NCBI GenBank assembly: GCA_035574175.1
Contig: DATLZB010000044.1
Location: 1-35,696 of the forward strand
DNA length: 35,696 bases
Source: DATLZB01 sp035574175
Lineage (GTDB): Bacteria; Pseudomonadota; Alphaproteobacteria; Rhizobiales; Hyphomicrobiaceae
Reading direction: 5' to 3'
Every line of letters starts with the position of its first letter. Within the stretch, counting starts at the first letter, position 1. Below, in pieces: positions 10,634-20,858 of the stretch. A program made the position numbers and the translations under genes. The notes beneath the pieces were generated by a model. The model searched no databases and was not told the DNA's origin. It saw nothing but the letters and a program-made list of their open reading frames with translations.

Positions 10634-11854
10634 TCACTTCTCGCTGATGGCGGGGAGGCCCTTCTTTTCGCGCATCAGGTTCACGAACCTGTTGAACAGG
10701 TAATGGCTGTCCTGAGGGCCGGGCGACGCCTCCGGGTGATACTGGACGGAGAACACCGGCCGGTCCTTGAAGCGCAGCCCGCAGTTGCTGCCATCGAAGA
10801 GCGAGACGTGGGTCTCCTCCACGTTGGCGGGGAGCGTGTCGCGATCGACGGTGAAGCCGTGGTTCATCGAGGTGATCTCGACCTTGCCGGTCGTGAAGTC
10901 CTTCACCGGATGATTGGCGCCGTGATGGCCCTGATGCATCTTCTTCGTCCGGCCACCGGCGGCGAGGCCCAGCATCTGGTGGCCCAGGCAGATGCCGAAT
11001 ACTGGTAGGCCCGAGGCGATGAGCTTCTTGATCTCGGGCACCGCGTAGGTTCCGGTGGCAGCGGGGTCGCCGGGACCGTTGGAGAGAAAAACGCCGTCTG
11101 GCTTGCGCGCCAAGATGTCATCCGCCTTGGTGGTGGCCGGGACAACGGTGACCTTGCAGCCGGCACTGGCAAGGCAGCGCAGAATGTTGCGCTTGAGGCC
11201 GTAGTCGACGGCGACGACGTGCAACTGCGGCGCCGTCTGGCGGCCGTAGCCCTTGCCCCACACCCAGCGCATCTCGTCCCACGTGTAGCTCTGGCCGCTG
11301 GTCACCTCGGGCACGAGATCGAGGCCCAACAGTCCCCCCCAGGCCTTGGCCTCGGCCTTCAGCTTGGCGATGTCGAATTTGCCCGAGGGCTCGTGGGCAA
11401 TGACCCCGTTCGGCATGCCGCGTTCGCGGATGCGGACGGTCAGCGCGCGCGTGTCGACTCCGGTAATGGCGATGATGCCGCGTGCCTTCAGCCACTGATC
11501 GAGTGTCTCCAGCGCTCGGTAGTTGGAAGGCTCCGTCACTGCCGCCTTCAACACGCACCCGCGCACGCCGGAACGCTGGGCCAGATTGGAGGTCTCGGTG
11601 TCCTCGGCATTGGCGCCGACGTTGCCAATGTGCGGGAAAGTGAAGGTGATGATCTGTCCGGCGTAGCTCGGATCAGTTAGGATCTCTTGGTAGCCGGTCA
11701 TGGCCGTGTTGAAGCACACCTCGCCCACGGCCGAGCCGACCGCGCCAAGGCCTTGGCCGGTGATGATCGTGCCGTCGGCCAGCACGAGGCGGCCGGTCGG
11801 CGGCTGATCTGTCCAGGCCGCGGCGTAGGGACCGGCAGTGGCGATGGTGGTCAC
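10634..11854 (-). CDS. carA: Carbamoyl-phosphate synthase small (glutaminase) subunit
   Basis: A full-length 406-residue CarA. The N-terminal domain contains GEVCFNTAMTGYQEILTDPS. The C-terminal class I glutamine amidotransferase domain has the nucleophile in FGICLGHQML and the catalytic His-Glu in VQYHPEASPGPQDS. It hydrolyses glutamine and channels ammonia to CarB. It is the first gene of the minus-strand run carA - ChaN-like - methyltransferase - carB - greA, and a promoter with TTGACG and TAGGGT boxes lies 49 bases upstream of the ATG at 11854. The roughly 20 N-terminal residues before TGRLVLADGT are a short variable extension; the ATG is retained as no better start is seen. Confidence 0.98.
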   Translation of the reverse strand: MTTIATAGPYAAAWTDQPPTGRLVLADGTIITGQGLGAVGSAVGEVCFNTAMTGYQEILTDPSYAGQIITFTFPHIGNVGANAEDTETSNLAQRSGVRGCVLKAAVTEPSNYRALETLDQWLKARGIIAITGVDTRALTVRIRERGMPNGVIAHEPSGKFDIAKLKAEAKAWGGLLGLDLVPEVTSGQSYTWDEMRWVWGKGYGRQTAPQLHVVAVDYGLKRNILRCLASAGCKVTVVPATTKADDILARKPDGVFLSNGPGDPAATGTYAVPEIKKLIASGLPVFGICLGHQMLGLAAGGRTKKMHQGHHGANHPVKDFTTGKVEITSMNHGFTVDRDTLPANVEETHVSLFDGSNCGLRFKDRPVFSVQYHPEASPGPQDSHYLFNRFVNLMREKKGLPAISEK

Positions 11855-11902
11855 GAACCTGCTCCGTTGGCGGGCACCAAGCTCTCCTCTCTGCTCGGCC
11901 GG

Positions 11903-11931
11903 ACCCTATGTAAAGGGTCTTCAGCCGTCAA
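11903..11931 (-). promoter_or_regulatory. Sigma-70 type promoter for carA
   Basis: On the minus strand TTGACG (11931-11926) and TAGGGT (11908-11903) are separated by exactly 17 bases. A GACCC/GGGTC inverted repeat (11902-11906 and 11915-11919) overlaps the -10 side and could be an operator or chance. It points at carA. Confidence 0.7.
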
Positions 11932-12005
11932 CAAACCCGCCGCGCAGGGTTGCTGGCTCTCGTTGGCGGGACTAGAGGTTCAACATTGCGCCAGCGGGAG
12001 GCCCA

Positions 12006-12464
12006 ATGCGCGAAAAGATCAACGAAGCGATGAAAGCGGCGCTCAGGTCCGGCGACAAGGCGCGGCTCGGCACGCTGCGCCTGATGCTCGCCGCCATCAA
12101 GGACCGGGAGCTCGGGATCGGCACCGGCGGGCAAGCTCAAGCCGGGGCGCCGACCGACGCCGACATTGTACAGGTGCTGCAGAAGATGGTGAAACAACGC
12201 CGCGATTCGATTGCGACCTATAAGCAGGGGAACCGGCAGGACCTCGCCGACAAAGAGGCTGCCGAAATCGCCGTCATCGAAGAGTTCTTGCCCAGGCAAA
12301 TGAGCGAGGCAGAGGCTAAGGCCGCAATCGCCGCCGTCGTGAAGGAAATGAGTGCGAGCGGACCTAAGGACATGGGACGCGTGATGGGTGCGCTCAAGTC
12401 ACGCTACACCGGGCAGATGGACTTCGCCAAAGCGAGTGCGCTCGTCAAAGAGCTGCTCAAATAG
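12006..12464 (+). CDS. GatB/YqeY domain protein
   Basis: A 152-residue YqeY-type protein, the usual full length for a stand-alone member. It corresponds to the C-terminal, tRNA-interacting domain family of the amidotransferase subunit GatB: helical N-terminus MREKINEAMKAALRSGDKA, the central KQRRDSIATYKQGNRQDLAD, then EEFLPRQMSEAEAKAAI and the C-terminal GPKDMGRVMGALKSRYTG. The function of stand-alone YqeY is not settled. GGGAGG precedes the ATG by four bases. It is divergent from carA, and stands 222 bases upstream of dnaG, the conserved position for this gene in many Alphaproteobacteria. Confidence 0.93.
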   Translation: MREKINEAMKAALRSGDKARLGTLRLMLAAIKDRELGIGTGGQAQAGAPTDADIVQVLQKMVKQRRDSIATYKQGNRQDLADKEAAEIAVIEEFLPRQMSEAEAKAAIAAVVKEMSASGPKDMGRVMGALKSRYTGQMDFAKASALVKELLK

Positions 12465-12685
12465 GTACCAGGGGGAACCGACGATCGCCCCCAACAAGAG
12501 GGCGGGATGCAAACTTTGCATTCGACGCGGGCATCCATCGGGCCTGCCGCCGCTCGAGACGGTGCCGCGGACGCTGGCTTCGGCCAACTGACGGGGACAG
12601 GGGCGTGACTTCAGTTGAAGGGCCCAAGGACCGCCGGGCTAAGTCCGTTGGCCAGGGTGCTCGCGAATCAGCGCATCATAGGCGC

Positions 12686-14605
12686 ATGCGCTTTTCGCCC
12701 GACTTCCTCGATGAGATCCGCTCCCGGCTTCCGGTGAGCCAGGTGGTGGCGCGCAAGGTGGCGCTCAAGAAGGCGGGCCGCGAGTTCAAAGGCCTGTCCC
12801 CGTTTAAGGTCGAGAAGACGCCCTCCTTCACCGTCAACGACCAGAAGGGCTTTTATCACTGCTTCGCTTCGGGCGAGCATGGCGACATCTTCACCTTCGT
12901 GATGAAGACCGAAGGGTTGTCTTTCCCCGAGGCCGTTGAGCGGCTGGCGGGCGAGGCCGGGGTGCCGATGCCGAAAGCCGAGCCGCGCAATGCTGAACTC
13001 AGGGACGAGCGGGCGCGCCTTTACGGGCTGCTCGAAGCGGCGGCTGCCTTCTTCGAAGAAAGCCTCACCCTCCCCGCTGCCGCGGAAGCTCGCCGCTACC
13101 TCGAGAGGCGTGGTCTCAAGCGCGAGACAGTGGCACGATTTCGCATCGGCTATGCACCGGACGGCAGAAGCGCGCTTAAGGAGCGCCTCGCACGGGCCGG
13201 CTATACGGCCGAGGAGATGGCGCGTGCGGGCATGTTGGTCGCCGGCGACGACGTCGCTATCCCCTACGACCGGTTTCGCAGCCGCATCATCTTTCCGATC
13301 AATGATCTCAAGGGTCGGGTCATCGCCTTCGGCGGCCGTGCGCTCGATCCTAAGTCTCCTGCCAAATACCTCAACTCGCCGGAGACACCGCTTTTTCGCA
13401 AGGGTTCGGTCCTCTTCAACGCCGCCTCCGCCCGGCGGGCTGCCCACGATGCCGGCCGCCTAATCGTGGTAGAAGGCTACATGGATGTCGTCTCGCTGGT
13501 GGAGGCGGGATTTGAGGAAACGGTGGCGCCGCTCGGTACCGCGCTCACCGAGGAGCAGGTCCAGCTTCTGTGGCGGATGGCGCCCGAGCCGATCCTGTGC
13601 TTCGACGGCGACAGTGCCGGACGAAAAGCTGCCCACCGGGCCATCGACACCGTGTTGGGCCTGCTCAAGCCAGGGCGTTCGCTTTCGTTCGTGTTTCTGG
13701 AGCACGGTTTCGACCCGGACGACATGGTGCGCCAACACGGGCCGGCAGCGTTCCGTACCCTCCTTGAGCAGCGGCGCCGAGCCCTCTTCGACGTGCTCCT
13801 CGAGCGAGAGGAAATGGCGGGGCCCAGCGCCGCTACGCCCGAGCAGAGGGCCGCGTTTGCCGCCCGGCTCGAAGCCTGCGTCGCGCGCATCGCCGACGCG
13901 GCGGTGCGTCGGCAGTACCAGCAGGAGCTGAGGGCCACGCTCTGGGCCCGCAATCGGATCGCCATCCAGGCGCTCACGGCACCCGGGGAACGGCGCATCC
14001 GCGAGATCGCCAGCATTCGGCGCAACAACAGCAGGCCGGACTGGAGAGTGCGCGAGCGGCTCCGCTTGAGCGCCACCAGAACTGGTGCATTCATGCCACA
14101 CACTGTACCGAGCGAGGAACTTGCGCGCAGATCGGCGCTGGTGCCGCCCCGGGAGGCTCTGCTCATGCGGGCGCTGGTCAATCATCCATGGCTGGTTGAG
14201 CGCTACGCCGAGGAAGTGGCCGCTCTCGAACTGACCTCGCCGCCCATGCAGCGTTTGCGCGATGCCCTCCTCATGTGCGCCGGCGCGGAGAAATCCCTTG
14301 ACAGTGCTGCGTTGCATTCCCAATTGGAGCGTTCGGGTTTGCACAAGGTGCTGGACCTGATCGAGCGCGCCAATACGCACAGGAGCGACCGGTTCGCGGA
14401 ACCCAATGCCGATCCCGCCGAGGTGGAGGCTGGCTGGCGCCACACCCTCGCGCTGCACAACAGGCAGACGGGCTTGAGCCGGGCACTGAAGGCCGCTGAG
14501 CGTGCTTGGCACGAAGAAGGCAGCGAGGAAGCGCTGGCCCGCATTCGTGAGATCCAGCGCCAGATGGCAAGCCCGAACGATGTAGAGTTTCCTACCGAGC
14601 CGTAG
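12686..14605 (+). CDS. dnaG: DNA primase
   Basis: A 639-residue DnaG that makes RNA primers at the replication fork with DnaB helicase. The N-terminal zinc-ribbon-like domain covers about residues 1-100, the catalytic core with the TOPRIM motif follows (LIVVEGYMDVVSLVEAGFEE and the acidic ILCFDGDSAGRKAA), and a helical C-terminal helicase-binding region ends the protein. Three of the four usual zinc ligands are replaced: Ser38 and Lys41 in GLSPFKVEKTPSF where the CxxH motif is expected, and only Cys59, with Ser62, in YHCFAS for the CxxC. The ATG at 12686 gives the family N-terminus MRFSPDFLDEIRSRLP; an upstream GTG at 12605 is possible but adds 27 non-homologous residues. Confidence 0.95.
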   Translation: MRFSPDFLDEIRSRLPVSQVVARKVALKKAGREFKGLSPFKVEKTPSFTVNDQKGFYHCFASGEHGDIFTFVMKTEGLSFPEAVERLAGEAGVPMPKAEPRNAELRDERARLYGLLEAAAAFFEESLTLPAAAEARRYLERRGLKRETVARFRIGYAPDGRSALKERLARAGYTAEEMARAGMLVAGDDVAIPYDRFRSRIIFPINDLKGRVIAFGGRALDPKSPAKYLNSPETPLFRKGSVLFNAASARRAAHDAGRLIVVEGYMDVVSLVEAGFEETVAPLGTALTEEQVQLLWRMAPEPILCFDGDSAGRKAAHRAIDTVLGLLKPGRSLSFVFLEHGFDPDDMVRQHGPAAFRTLLEQRRRALFDVLLEREEMAGPSAATPEQRAAFAARLEACVARIADAAVRRQYQQELRATLWARNRIAIQALTAPGERRIREIASIRRNNSRPDWRVRERLRLSATRTGAFMPHTVPSEELARRSALVPPREALLMRALVNHPWLVERYAEEVAALELTSPPMQRLRDALLMCAGAEKSLDSAALHSQLERSGLHKVLDLIERANTHRSDRFAEPNADPAEVEAGWRHTLALHNRQTGLSRALKAAERAWHEEGSEEALARIREIQRQMASPNDVEFPTEP

Positions 14606-14866
14606 CCTGTCATACCCTGGACCAATTGGGGCAACCACGCCGGGCGGGTATCGCGACCAGGCTACAAATCGGGCGGATGGCCGTTATTTGTCAGCGAGCC
14701 ACTGAGGACAACGACCGGCATGTGCATTGTGGCGGAAGTGCCACACTCCCGGCCTCGCTGGGGTCCGGAGTGGCGGTGCATCGAATGCTACGCGCATGAG
14801 TGCTAGCACGGCGTTTTGCCCTGTTCGTCCCTTCAGCTTTCCCCTTACGAGGCATTGAACACCGCC

Positions 14867-16882
<2,016 letters not shown>

Positions 16883-16892
16883 ATCGGATGGG

Positions 16893-17261
16893 ATGGCTCG
16901 CAGGATCCTGTTCGCCACTTCAGCCGTTCTCGCCGTTGCCGCGGCGACGGGTGTTGTTGCTCAGATGCCGACTTTCTTCCCTGGTCGGCGAACGGCGCTC
17001 ATCGAGGGTCGCGTTACCGACGTGTTCGGCAACAGCTTCGTGGTGGAGCACGACGGCGAACGCGTTCTCGTCGAGACCGGCCCAGAATGGCATCGGCGCG
17101 TCGAGGTAGGCGTCGGTGAACGGATCAAGGCCGTCGGCCGCCGGGACGACGACGTCTTCGAGGCCTTCCGCATCCTGCACGAGGATGGCCGAGAGGTAAC
17201 GATCCGCACCCCCGACGGTCCCCCGCCATGGGCCGGCGGACCAAGCAGGATGCCCCGCTAA
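16893..17261 (+). CDS. Small exported OB-fold-like protein of unknown function
   Basis: A 122-residue protein with a Sec-type signal peptide (about residues 1-23, MARRILFATSAVLAVAAATG, cleavage after VVA). The mature part begins with a short Phe-Pro-rich segment, then a beta-rich run: IEGRVTDVFGNSFVVEHDGE, RVLVETGPEWHRRVEVGVGE, RIKAVGRRDDDVFEAFRILH. The spacing resembles bacterial OB-fold proteins of the YgiW/DUF5666 kind, but this is by pattern only. The C-terminus is Pro-Gly rich (PDGPPPWAGGPSRMPR). It starts 10 bases after the rpoD stop and may ride on the rpoD transcript. I do not recognise a specific function. Confidence 0.7.
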   Translation: MARRILFATSAVLAVAAATGVVAQMPTFFPGRRTALIEGRVTDVFGNSFVVEHDGERVLVETGPEWHRRVEVGVGERIKAVGRRDDDVFEAFRILHEDGREVTIRTPDGPPPWAGGPSRMPR

Positions 17262-17332
17262 GTCACGCCGTCCGCCGGTGGCTGTTCGACCGCTTTCGCT
17301 TGGCGGCGTCTGCCGCTTTCGTCCGACGGCGC

Positions 17333-17363
17333 CTCGTCCGGTCTATTTGGCCGTCTGGACGAG
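17333..17363. terminator. Hairpin between convergent genes, probable two-way terminator
   Basis: CTCGTCCGG (17333-17341) pairs with CTGGACGAG (17355-17363) over nine base pairs with one G-U, around a 13-base loop. It abuts the stop codon of the minus-strand gene at 17364 and lies 71 bases after the stop of the plus-strand exported-protein gene. No clear T-run follows on either strand. Confidence 0.5.
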
Positions 17364-18023
17364 CTAGCCGCCGAGAATGTCCAAGGGTGCGTCGAGGACA
17401 GCGAGCGGCGAGTTCGTCGGGCCGCTGCCAAGGCCTTCGACGATAGCCGCGACCTGCAGCATCGGCTGATGGATGAGGGCTGTCGTGGTCGGCGCCACGA
17501 AGTCGAGCGAGGTGCCGAAGATGGCCTGCTCCCAGGGGCCGAACTCGCCGTAGGTCGGATCGTAATCGGGAGCGCCGATACGCGCTATGTCGTGCGCCAG
17601 CGGGGTGGTGAGGTTCGGCACCGGATCGGCCGCCGGCTCATCGAGCGTCTCAGCGATCTCTGTTGCCGCCTCATGAGCGAAATCGGTGGTGGCACGGCCG
17701 ATGAAGGCGAAATCGAAATCTGGCCCGAAGATTGACTGGCCGAAGGGATCCAGTGCGCCGCCGGTTGGCTCGAAGCCGGGCGCCACCACCGTGCCAACGA
17801 TCTCGGCCACGGGATCCAGCGCCTCCCCGGTCAGGTCGGGCAGGGCCGCAGGCGGCATATTGGCGACCGCGGAGGTGCCGCCTGTCGTGCCGCCTCCCGC
17901 TAGTTGTGTGATGACGGACGCGAGATCGCCGACGGCAGCCGCGCCAGCGGGTGCGGCGCTTGCGGCCCCAACCGGAAGAGCGGGGACGAAATCCAGCAGC
18001 GGGAACTTGCCGAAACCGGGCAT
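17364..18023 (-). CDS. Hypothetical protein with internal duplication
   Basis: A 219-residue protein I do not recognise. Coding is supported by a very strong ribosome-binding site (AAGGAGGG seven bases before the ATG) and by consistent composition. The N-terminal 60 residues are Ala-Gly-Pro rich. Two diverged copies of a roughly 60-residue unit follow. The first (about 62-127) contains LDPFGQSIFGPDFDFAF and TTDFAHEAATEIAETL; the second (about 136-198) contains FGPWEQAIFGTSLDFVAP and ALIHQPMLQVAAIVEGL. The shared core is F-G-x(2)-Q-[SA]-I-F-G-x(3)-D-F. There is no classical signal peptide and no long membrane helix, and the protein is acidic. It is divergent from the lytic transglycosylase gene. 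Related short repeats could make a surface or storage-like protein, but that is only speculation. Confidence 0.7.
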   Translation of the reverse strand: MPGFGKFPLLDFVPALPVGAASAAPAGAAAVGDLASVITQLAGGGTTGGTSAVANMPPAALPDLTGEALDPVAEIVGTVVAPGFEPTGGALDPFGQSIFGPDFDFAFIGRATTDFAHEAATEIAETLDEPAADPVPNLTTPLAHDIARIGAPDYDPTYGEFGPWEQAIFGTSLDFVAPTTTALIHQPMLQVAAIVEGLGSGPTNSPLAVLDAPLDILGG

Positions 18024-18248
18024 TGCCAGACCCTCCTTAGTCTCTCATGGGCTCCCATTCTTTCCGCTGCGCCAATCAACCAAAACTGTCGAATGTGCCA
18101 GTTTCGCATACCTGCCGCGTCGAATGAGTTGCATATGGCCTGCGTGGTCCTTGTTCTTCCCTTCGTAGCTGCCTCTTCCTAAGGTGATGAGCCATCCGCT
18201 GGGCCTACCCGAGCGCACGCCGCGGCGTGGAACAGGAAAGGAGCGGAC

Positions 18249-19058
18249 GTGATCCGTCGAGCCGGCCTCATCACATTGTTGCTCTTACCTGCGCTCGCTA
18301 CCCCCGCCTCGGCCGCGCAATGCGGCGGCACCTTCGACAGCTTTCTTGCCGCCATCGCACGAGAGGCGCAGGCGCAGGGGGTTTCCCGTTCCGTCATCGA
18401 CAGCGCCTTCGCGGGCTTAGCCCCCGATGGTGCGGTGCTCGCCTTTGACCGGCGCCAGCGCGCCACCTTCACCAAAAGCTTCGAAGCCTATGCCGCCACC
18501 CGCGTCACCTCGGGGCGTATCAGCCGCGGCCGACAGATGCTCGTGCGTCATGCAGCGCTGTTCTCGCGCATTGAGAAGCAGTTCGGTGTGCCAGGGGAGG
18601 TGATCGTCGCCATCTGGGGCCTCGAGAGCGATTTCGGCTCGGGGGACATGGGCAATCGTCCCGTGATCCGCGTGCTCGCCACGCTGGCGCACGACTGCCG
18701 CCGCAGCGAGCTCTTTCAGCGCGAGTTGGTTGCCGCCCTCAAGCTGCTGCAGCGCGGCGATCTGCCGCTTGGGGAGTTGCGCGGCGGCTTTGCCGGCGAG
18801 CTCGGACAAACGCAGTTCCTTCCCTCCTCCTACCTGCGCTTTGCTCTCGACTACGACGGCAACGGGCGCACCGACCTGCGCCGCAGTGTACCCGACGTGC
18901 TCGCCTCCACGGCCAATTTTCTCAAAGGCTCGGGCTGGCGCGCCGGGGCGCCCTACGGAGAGGGCACCGCCAACTTCGAGGTGCTGCGGGAATGGAACCG
19001 GGCCCTCGTCTACCGGCGGACCATCGTACTGTTCGCCGGTCGGTTGCGGGGATCATGA
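18249..19058 (+). CDS. Lytic murein transglycosylase (MltB/SLT_2 type)
   Basis: A 269-residue exported protein. A signal peptide covers about residues 1-22 (ending ATPASAAQ). The SLT_2 (MltB-like) fold follows, with the catalytic glutamate at about residue 126 in IWGLESDFG. The family motifs FAGELGQTQFLPSSYLRF and ALDYDGNGRTDLRRSVPDVL, and then ASTANFLKGSGW, are all present. These enzymes cleave the MurNAc-GlcNAc bond of peptidoglycan, leaving 1,6-anhydro ends. The start is GTG at 18249 with GGAAAGGAG six bases upstream. It lacks the C-terminal peptidoglycan-binding domain seen in longer relatives. Its last 49 bases overlap the 3' end of the convergent glycosyltransferase gene. Confidence 0.92.
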   Translation: MIRRAGLITLLLLPALATPASAAQCGGTFDSFLAAIAREAQAQGVSRSVIDSAFAGLAPDGAVLAFDRRQRATFTKSFEAYAATRVTSGRISRGRQMLVRHAALFSRIEKQFGVPGEVIVAIWGLESDFGSGDMGNRPVIRVLATLAHDCRRSELFQRELVAALKLLQRGDLPLGELRGGFAGELGQTQFLPSSYLRFALDYDGNGRTDLRRSVPDVLASTANFLKGSGWRAGAPYGEGTANFEVLREWNRALVYRRTIVLFAGRLRGS

Positions 19059-20812
19059 GACGTCGGCGCGGGTGGGGCGAACCGCACTCCGCACACCTCC
19101 CCAGATCCAGCGCTGCGTTCTCGCAGATCGATCGCTTCTGGCGGACGGCCGCTTATGTGGCGCTCCCACATCAAGTCGTAGGCCCGCTCGAGATCGCGGC
19201 AGAACCTGGCTGTATCGAAAAGCGGTGACGTCGTACGAGCTGCAGCAAGCCTGGCCTTGAGCGATGCGAGCTTCGCTGGGTCACCCGCGAGTTCGACGGC
19301 CAGCTCCTCGTACTCCGCAAAATTCTTGGTCACCAACTCGGGCAGACCGACCGTATGCAACAGACTGGCCGCAACGCGGGAGGCGAAGCTGCGGCCCGCG
19401 CAGGTCACGACCGGGCAGCCCATCCAAAGCGCGTCGCTGGCGGTGGTATGGGCGCCGCAGGGAAACGTGTCGAGCATCAGGTCGGCCAGCCTGAAGCGCG
19501 CCAGGTGCTGCGTTTGGGGCAGGCGTTCCGCAAAGACGATGCGTTCCGGCGCGACCCCGCGCTTTTCCGCTTCCCTGAGCAGGTTCGCGCGTGCCCCGTC
19601 GAACCTGACGTAGAGCCACAGCACGCTGCTCTCGACGTTGTGCAGGATTCGCATCCAGAGGTCGAACACCTCGGGCGTGATTTTGCGGGTCTGGTTGAAA
19701 CTGCAGTAGACGAACGCGTTCTCAGGCAGTCCGCATTGGGCCCGTGCGGGGTCGTCTTGAGGCCAGGGGCGCTGGTCGTCGTTGCATTGATAGCAGTGAG
19801 GCATGATGACGGGCTGCTCTGTCATCGTGCGCCGCACCTCGTCGGTGGCAATCACCGGATCGACAATCAGATAGGATACGGCCTCGCTTCCCGTCGTGCC
19901 GGGATAGCCGAGGAAGCCCACCTGAATCGGCGCCGCGCGGTTCCGGAAGATATCGAAGTTTGACTTGGCCGTGTGCCCCATCAGGTCGATGGCAATGTCG
20001 ACGCCCATCGCCCGCAGGCGATGCGCGATTTCTTGTCCGTCCTGATCCGCCGCATTCAACGCGACGTCGGCGGCGTTGAGGATGCGGCGGCCGATGTCGC
20101 TGCCGTCGTCGGCGAGGGACACGGCGACGATCTCGAAGCGGTTCCGGTCGTGCTTTTCGAACAGGCCTGCGGCGAGAAAAGCGGTGGGATGGACGCGGAA
20201 GTCAGCGGAAACGTAGCCGATCTTCAGCCGCTCCGGGCGCCGAGCCGGGATGTGGCCACCCACCGGCTGAGCCGGCGCTGCTTCGCGGGCATAGTTCTTG
20301 GCGCAGACTTGGTGCAGGTCCGGATCGTCCAGCGTCAGCATCAGCAGATAGGGATTGAAGGCATAGGCTCCCCGCCGCGCCGCCTCGGCGAGGCGCAGTC
20401 GACACTGCTGAAAGTTCGACCAGTCGCATGAGGTGAGCGCCCACGAGAAGTAATAGGCTAGCGCGTCGTGGTGTGCCCCAGCCAGACGGGGCTCAATCTG
20501 AAGCGCCTTGATGTAGGCGGTCTCGGCTTGCTGGTGGCGACCGGCGAGATGCAATGCTTTGCCGAGATTGAGGTAGGCGCTGGCGGACTTTGGCGCCGCC
20601 AGGACCGCACGCTCGAGGTAGCGGATAGCGTCGTCGATCCGGCCTACCGCGCCAGACACTATGCCCATCAGCTCTAGTGCAGGAGCCCAGTCAGGAGCCG
20701 CCTTCAGGATCTTGCGGGCCTTGGTGTACGACTGTCTCGCCTGCTGGCGCAGCAGAAGAGATCGAGCCGCGTCCAGCTCCCGCTCTAAGTCGCTCACGAG
20801 CCGAATACGCAT
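19010..20812 (-). CDS. TPR-GT41 O-linked GlcNAc transferase-like (SPINDLY/OGT family), copy 1
   Basis: A 600-residue protein with an N-terminal TPR region (about residues 28-125; two clear repeats, e.g. DAIRYLERAVLAAPKSASAY) and a C-terminal GT41 catalytic region (about 190-560). GT41 marks are IGYVSADFRVHPTAFL (His near 208, the position of the OGT catalytic-site histidine), DLMGHTA, FLGYPGTTGSEA, YCSFNQTRKITPEVFDLW (UDP-contacting Lys near 377) and LDTFPCGAHTTASDALWMG with RVAASLL. The family transfers a sugar (GlcNAc, or fucose in plant SPY) to protein Ser/Thr; the bacterial acceptor is unknown. The ATG at 20812 is 46 bases after the paralogue's stop. The C-terminus is some 30 residues longer than the paralogue's and is read antisense through the end of the transglycosylase gene. 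Confidence 0.9.
   Translation of the reverse strand: MRIRLVSDLERELDAARSLLLRQQARQSYTKARKILKAAPDWAPALELMGIVSGAVGRIDDAIRYLERAVLAAPKSASAYLNLGKALHLAGRHQQAETAYIKALQIEPRLAGAHHDALAYYFSWALTSCDWSNFQQCRLRLAEAARRGAYAFNPYLLMLTLDDPDLHQVCAKNYAREAAPAQPVGGHIPARRPERLKIGYVSADFRVHPTAFLAAGLFEKHDRNRFEIVAVSLADDGSDIGRRILNAADVALNAADQDGQEIAHRLRAMGVDIAIDLMGHTAKSNFDIFRNRAAPIQVGFLGYPGTTGSEAVSYLIVDPVIATDEVRRTMTEQPVIMPHCYQCNDDQRPWPQDDPARAQCGLPENAFVYCSFNQTRKITPEVFDLWMRILHNVESSVLWLYVRFDGARANLLREAEKRGVAPERIVFAERLPQTQHLARFRLADLMLDTFPCGAHTTASDALWMGCPVVTCAGRSFASRVAASLLHTVGLPELVTKNFAEYEELAVELAGDPAKLASLKARLAAARTTSPLFDTARFCRDLERAYDLMWERHISGRPPEAIDLRERSAGSGEVCGVRFAPPAPTSHDPRNRPANSTMVRR
19161..20235 (-). repeat. Long direct repeat, copy A (GT41 catalytic region)
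   Basis: This block is colinear with 20911-21985 at a constant offset of 1750 bases, with no indel at any of the points I compared, and many runs are identical over tens of bases (for example around 19215-19300 and 19981-20080). It covers the catalytic half of both glycosyltransferase genes, so it reflects tandem gene duplication or gene conversion. Confidence 0.85.
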
Positions 20813-20858
20813 TGCGCGAGTACCGCCGATGGATTGGCGGAGAGTAGCACTGCGTCCG

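Noticed and set aside
9635..11008. A 457-codon open frame on the plus strand
   Set aside because: It is antisense to the ChaN-like gene and part of carA, both of which carry recognisable motifs.
13460..14638. A 392-codon open frame on the minus strand
   Set aside because: It is antisense to dnaG, whose motifs are clear; no homology is seen.
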